Source of the DNA: Astropecten irregularis
Taxonomy: Eukaryota; Echinodermata; Asteroidea; Paxillosida; Astropectinidae
Assembly (NCBI GenBank): GCA_963971285.1
Contig: OZ020262.1
Coordinates: 6,543,036 to 6,607,035, forward strand
Reading direction: 5' to 3'
DNA: 64,000 bases
Each line of letters opens with the position of its first letter. Position 1 is the first letter of the stretch. The position numbers and the translations under genes are program-made. The notes below the pieces were generated by a model. The model was not told the origin of the DNA and did no database searches. It saw only the letters and a program-made list of their open reading frames with translations. Below, piece by piece: positions 58,785 through 64,000 of this stretch.

Positions 58785-61700
58785 ATGATGGCTTCGTCTA
58801 CTACTGTACTGGTGCTGTGCCTGTTTGCGTTTTCCGGTAAGGATGTTACATGATATTGGGCTGTTCTGAAACTTTACAGGCCTATACATATGGATCAATA
58901 TTCGACTTATAGTGTGGACGCATGGTTTTCCCATGTAGCATAGCTGTTTAGCACACCGTGTAAAGCCTACCATTCTAACCGTTTTACTCCTTCAAAAGAC
59001 TTGTCTACTGACATACTGTAACAATGGAGCTATGTTCCATGCTGTAACCTATAAAAGCATTCTGATATTCTGATATTACATATAAACGAATAGAGACTGA
59101 GCTTCAGTTTGATGGTGGTGGGCGGATGCCTGACACAAACCCGTACGTGTACCATGCCTGAGGGTACGGTGACCTTGTAGGTCATAGTAGCATATTCCAC
59201 CATGTTGATCGGTGTGTGTATAATACGTATACATAATTCATAGGCAGACTTGTATGGTATTCGATTCGTATATTGTGCTACGAACAATAATTATTTTACA
59301 CAATGTAGGCATAGTGAGCCGCGCGGTATCAGATATTTTCAGAACTTTCATTTCCGCAAAAGCGGGTAACAGCGGGCCACCATAATTATGAGGCCTACAG
59401 TTACAGAGTATTTCTAGTGGGTTCGTAATTTTGTACGTTGATAAGGTACGAAGTTCAAATCGGCCGTGGCATGCAGGTTTTCCTCGGCCCAGCCTCGATA
59501 GGCCCACACGGCACAACTGTATCAATTTCAAGAAATGTACTGAACCGCTAAAAATACGAATTTTAGGGCCTTTACGAAACCTGGCTTGAGGCTAGGCTTG
59601 GTACTTATTTTGCTACCGCCATTTGAGACCCACAAAACGAAAGGGATTGGGCCACATGATGAAGCCGAAGAAAGGCTCCAGCTTCGCCATGTATCTCAAG
59701 CCCTTTATTTCATTTAGGACACAAAATGGCAGTAGCAAAATAAATCCCAAGCCTAGCCTCAAGCCTCATTTCGTAAAGGCCCTTTGTCTCTAGCTCTTCC
59801 ATTATCATGCAAAAAAATACAGTTGTATATACAGTTTATAGTACACACTATTTTATACTTTATCATCTAACCATGGTGTTCATGCATTAAGCGCGTTATT
59901 ATCAAAATGTCAGTTTAAACACGGCTCTTGTACTTTGAACCAACATAAAGGCAAACATCAAATAACACTTATCAAAATGTGAGCAGGAAATATGAAAACA
60001 ATTCATATGGACCTATTTTTAATTAATTTCTGATGGGGAGACGGGATGTTTATATTTTCCAACATCAAAAAATGGTATTTCTGATTTCAGGCGGGCTTAA
60101 AATAAATTATTTTTAAGAAGAGAATTGTACCATACCATGACAATCAACAGGTATAACGATTGGGATTTTATCCGTTCTACTTTGGACAAAATTGATAACA
60201 GAATGCGAAATGCTTTCTTATAAACTGGACTGAAAATAAGTTTTTGCTATTGCTCAATTTATGCAGCTGGCAGTGGAAGTTTAGCTGCCGTGGTCGCGAA
60301 TTCCACGACGATAAATCCGACTAATGTTACGATCAATTCGACGACTCCGATGTCCAGTGTTCCGACCAGTTCGACAATCGCAGCGGGCAATACTACAACC
60401 GTTACACCCACTACTGTAACTGCAACGACCAGGGTTACGACCGTTACACCCACTACTGCAACTGCAACGACCAAGGTTACGACCGTTGCACCCAACACAA
60501 CAACTGCAGCGAGCAATGTTACGACCGTTGCACCCACCACTGTAACTGCAACGACAAAGGTTACGACCGCTGTACCCACCACTGCGACACAGGTTACGAC
60601 CGTTGCGCCCAACACTACAACTGCAGCGAGCAATTCTACAACATTTGCACCCAACACAACAACCCCATCTAGCAATGCTACGACTGCAGGACCCAACACA
60701 ACTGAAGTTACGACCGCTGTGACTGGAAATAGCACTGCAAACACAACGGGCGCCGCCAGTACGACCATTCCTGCCACCGTAACCCCAAAGCCATATGTCC
60801 CCAGGTAGGTGACACATCAATTGGACAAAATAAACATCACATTTGGCTTCGTAAGATCAAATTGATATAGATTTTAAGGATAAATCTTGGTATTTTGTGA
60901 ATATGAGATCGCACCAGTCTTAACTTTCCGAAATTAGCGAAACACATGAAGAATTTCAGATAGGCCTAAACCGGCGGGCTTTGCAATTTATATGTGAAGA
61001 CCTGGGCTTGATTTCACCAAGCACTACGATTAATCTTAAGATGAGTTGTCAGTATCACCATAATGATTGGTATTGTGACATCACACTTTGCTTAGCAATA
61101 AGATTGATTCATACTTAAGATCAGTCTTAGTGCTTCGTGAAATCGGCCCATAAGAAGCCCGAAACTTTTTCTACCAAGGATACATTCACATCGGCAAATG
61201 ACACAACTCAACTCGAAAAGACAGCAAAATAGAAGTGATAGTTAAGAAGCAACAACATATGGAAATGTATGTTACCTATTTAGTTTTGATTTTCCCTTTT
61301 TGTGTGTAGTTTTCGCGTCAACAATTCGGACGGCGAAGTTTGCATGTTGCTGGATTTCAACGCGACCATGGTGCTGAAATACAAGACGAAGAAAGCAGGG
61401 GTACGTATTAAACGTAATACGCCATAATCAGGTTAAATTTTTCCTAACTAGACTCTTTTTGCAGATGAAAAGCAGCCTTAAAGGTACTATCATACTTTGG
61501 TAGCATACCGAAACAGAAATCTTCACATATTTACCTATAACTTACAATGTATCAAGATGGTGATGGTAGAAACATACCGTTAGACGTTTTTTCTGACTGA
61601 AATGCTGTATTCATTCAGCAAAAAGTAAAACCAAATTGTCCAAAAGAATTTAGATCTTCGGAAGATCAAAAAACCTGTGAAAAGATTTCTGAAATACCGT

Positions 61701-64000
61701 GTGCGTTGTGCACTGTTTTCTCAACAAAAAGTGGGCACCGTATGGGACAGGGAATTTCAAAGATGTCTGCTTTCTTGATATCATTGCCCAGGAATCTGCA
61801 TTTCTTTGCCAACAAGTATGAAATTCCAAGTGAGCAAGTATGCCTAATGTATATGCATATCTTAACTACACATCTCTGCGACTATTTGCTTTCTTTGTTT
61901 GCTTTTACTTTGATTCCCTTGCGGTATCAACTGAGATAAAAAAAAAATTGAGCATTTGTAGTTACTACTTTTCTCAATCGCTAGCTCTGTCACAAAGTCC
62001 TTTGCGATAAGACAGTGATATCAATTTGAATCAAACTTGACATTTTGGTTCGTGTGAGCTAGAAACAAAATGAAACATTGCGTGACTTAATTACTTATGG
62101 TGATGTCAGAATTTACGCACGAAGTCACGAGACCTGTTGTGCAACTAGAGGAACCATCAGGTAAACTCGTGATCCAAAAGGCCCACCATATTTAGTAGAA
62201 AAGTCCTCGATGACGTGGATGTGACAAGGACGACCAGAAATGAAACTACAGATCTGAACATTGATAAGAAGCATGCCGGAATTGCGACACAAATGGAAAT
62301 CCCTAGTCTGGTTTCCAGCCAACATATTGTTATCTTAAAGCCATTACAACGGACGGCTCTTTATGCTACAGTATTTAGCTAATGGTTTCTCCTTTTTCCT
62401 GTAACAGGAAGACAATTGCTGTTTTAAGCATTCTGTTCTTATGTGTATACCACCCACCTGAAAAGGAGCATTCAGTGCAAAAACAAAAATGAAATCAGTT
62501 TCTGGTTACAACCTATTGCAAAGATGACGTCACAATGCTCCCAAGCAATGACAATGGAGCATTCAGTGCACCCCAAAAAATGAAACCAGTTTCTGGTCAT
62601 AACCTAAAGATGACGTCACAGTGTTCCCAGCCAATGACAATGGAGCATTCAATGCCATAACGAAAAAAATGAAACCACTTTTCGATCACAACCTAAAGAT
62701 GACGCCACACTGCTCCCAGCAAATGACAATGGAGCATTCAATGTCAAAAAATGAATTCAGTTTTTGGTCACAGTTTTTGCTAATGGATATGGAAATTATT
62801 GTTTGCGCACGTAAACAAAATAAAAATGTGAAACAAATAACCAAACAAACAAACGAACAACAAAACTAATTTAAAAAAGCAAAAAAAGTTAAATTAAATA
62901 AAAAGAAGCCAGACGACCGACAGACAAACAGACAAAATTACCAATCATCTTTTTTCGTCACCGGGAACAATTCTTAATAATCAGACACTTTTCTGTGCGT
63001 TTCTTTCAGGTCCAAACCTCTGTGATACACATCACCAATACCACTGACTACGAGGGCTTTTGCGACAGCGACACACTGCGTAACTTCACTCTGTACTACC
63101 CGGACAAGAACATGACGTGTGCCGAGCTGGTGGTGTACTTCAACGTGACAAGTAACACCACCTACTACAACCGCCAAGGGATCTACGTGCGCTACATCGA
63201 ACCTTGCTTCCGTCCAGATGCTCTCAGATACAGTAAGCATACCAGTGCTGTTTACCTTATATGCACACTTTAAGAACTCCTCCAACTGGATGCCCAAAAG
63301 TATCTTTTAAGGGCAGTTTTATAGAATTGGTAAATATCAAATATCACTGAAGGGTTTTTATTTTCTTGTAAATTTCTTTATAATCATCAAATTATTGCGA
63401 GGGAAACTGACTGAATTTGAAGTAATTGAAAAGTGAGTAAAGTAAAATTGAATGGAGCGGGATTCAAACCGGCGACCTCCTGAATACCGTACAGGCGCTC
63501 TACCAACTGAGCCATCCACCCCTACGTTGGTGGTGACCCCAATAGTCAATTGTATCTGTTCGTTTGGCAGTCAGAAGCCATGAAACCACACACATACTGC
63601 TATACCCCAAGGATCATTTTATCGATACTCGCAGCAACGCTGCAACCTGGGAACGGTACATGGGGATCGCTGAAAGACATGTATAATATTGCTCTTTCTT
63701 CTTCATTTCAGATGAAATTGGCGGAGGCCTCTACCCAATATCTTACAGTAAGTTTAACAGTTCTATTATCATTATCAGACGTAGATAGAAATGTCATATA
63801 ATCCTCTTTGTGATTCAACAAGTTAATCCAAACCGGTGGCGGTATGTTCGATATCATGAAATATGTTTGTCTTATTCACTTGTTGACTAGTCAATTGCAG
63901 CTACCATGACGCCTGCCCCAATTCGATATCCCAGTTGTTTGCTCGATCACAACAGTTTGATAACGAAAACTATTCGATCCCAACGGCCGTGACTAACGAC
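58785..64000 (+). CDS. LAMP-family protein D, divergent, cut by window end
   Basis: Exons seen: 58785-58836, 60267-60804, 61310-61400, 63010-63232, 63712-63747 and probably 63891 to beyond 64000. Exon 1 is a signal peptide (TTVLVLCLFAFSG, two possible ATGs). Exon 2 is the largest mucin-like exon of the array, about 179 residues of nearly pure Thr/Ala/Val/Pro/Asn with an imperfect internal repeat around VTTVAPTTVTATTK. Exon 3 (SFRVNNSDGEVCMLLDF) starts the LAMP domain. Exon 4 has GFCDSDT where B and C have GNC, plus two additional cysteines (MTCAE, EPCFR). A 36-base micro-exon (EIGGGLYPISY) and a following exon with INCSYHDACPNS are inferred from phase-1 continuity and have no counterpart in B or C. 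The membrane helix and tail lie outside the window. Being a LAMP relative is well supported by exon plan and position; whether it still goes to lysosomes is unknown. Confidence 0.82.
59565..59783. mobile_element. MITE family 3, copy 2, in LAMP D intron
   Basis: Complete copy with ends AGGGCCTTTACGAAACC and TTTCGTAAAGGCCCT, inner GCTTGAGGCTAGGCTTGG matched by CCAAGCCTAGCCTCAAGC. A palindromic element with inverted ends of about 40 bases. Confidence 0.85.
61478..61830. mobile_element. TTAA-type MITE, family 4, copy 3, in LAMP D intron
   Basis: Starts TTAAAGGTACTATCATACTT, has the GAAGATCAAAAA centre and ACCGTATGGGACAGGGAATT. The right inverted end is eroded. Confidence 0.65.
62464..62775. repeat. 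Tandem repeat of 86-91 bases with CRE-like TGACGTCA, LAMP D intron
   Basis: GGAGCATTCA recurs at 62465, 62556, 62642 and 62731. Units carry AAGATGACGTCACA in the first two and AAGATGACGCCACA in the third, so two of them hold a full palindromic TGACGTCA. Confidence 0.85.
63432..63620 (-). repeat. tRNA-derived SINE in LAMP D intron
   Basis: On the minus strand the head reads GGATGGCTCAGTTGGTAGAG then GGTTTGAATCCCGCTCC, an A box and a B box of RNA polymerase III type. On the plus strand the tail ends TTCGTTTGGCAGTCAGAAGC and ACTGCTATACCCCAAGGATC, shared with 22655-22885. The anticodon loop is malformed, so it is a SINE and not a tRNA gene. Confidence 0.8.

Noticed and set aside
60259-60820. Long valine- or glycine/serine-rich open frames on the minus strand (172 and 179 codons)
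   Set aside because: They are antisense shadows of the Thr/Ala/Val-rich LAMP D mucin exon, which has phase-matched splice sites and a signal-peptide exon on the plus strand.

Overview
The window is animal nuclear DNA. Genes are split into many short exons with GT-AG introns, there are dozens of palindromic MITE-like repeats and tRNA-derived SINE pieces, and there are no operons. The protein families (ATG3, PNPLA4, a fibrinogen-domain protein, an ABCC4-type transporter, LAMP family) and the repeat style suggest a marine invertebrate deuterostome, most likely an echinoderm. That is inference; no marker in the window proves the species. All recognised genes lie on the + strand.

Layout: (1) 1421-4151, the last five exons of ATG3, the E2-like enzyme of autophagy; its 5' exons lie outside the window. 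(2) 10186-12783, a complete PNPLA4-like patatin lipase in five exons. (3) 16408-20674, a secreted fibrinogen-domain protein in eight exons. (4) 24124-39485, a full-length ABCC4 (MRP4)-type ABC transporter in 27 exons, whose joined frame is open for 1426 residues. (5) 43587-64000, a head-to-tail array of four LAMP-family genes (A-D), the last one cut by the window edge. Each begins with a tiny signal-peptide exon ending in phase 1, followed by a Ser/Thr-rich mucin-like exon and a four-cysteine LAMP luminal domain. Complete copies A-C end in one membrane helix and a short tail with a Tyr-based sorting motif. An extra signal-peptide exon at 41546 precedes copy A.

The spaces between genes and the introns are full of repeats. 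These include seven copies of one GATCGATCGTAAC-type MITE (two with nested palindromes), a MITE inserted in a tandem repeat that reveals its empty site, a non-autonomous hAT element with an 8-bp target duplication, TTAA-flanked MITEs, several minisatellites, LINE remnants and SINEs.

The most interesting feature is the LAMP array: copies A-C keep the four-cysteine fold and a C-terminal YXX-hydrophobic motif but differ in mucin length, intron pattern and tail, and copy D has extra cysteines and an extra micro-exon. E-boxes resembling the TFEB/MITF CLEAR element lie upstream of several copies. ATG3 and LAMPs act in autophagy and lysosomes, but their closeness here may be chance. Exon boundaries were set by hand from splice consensus, phase continuity and similarity to known families.
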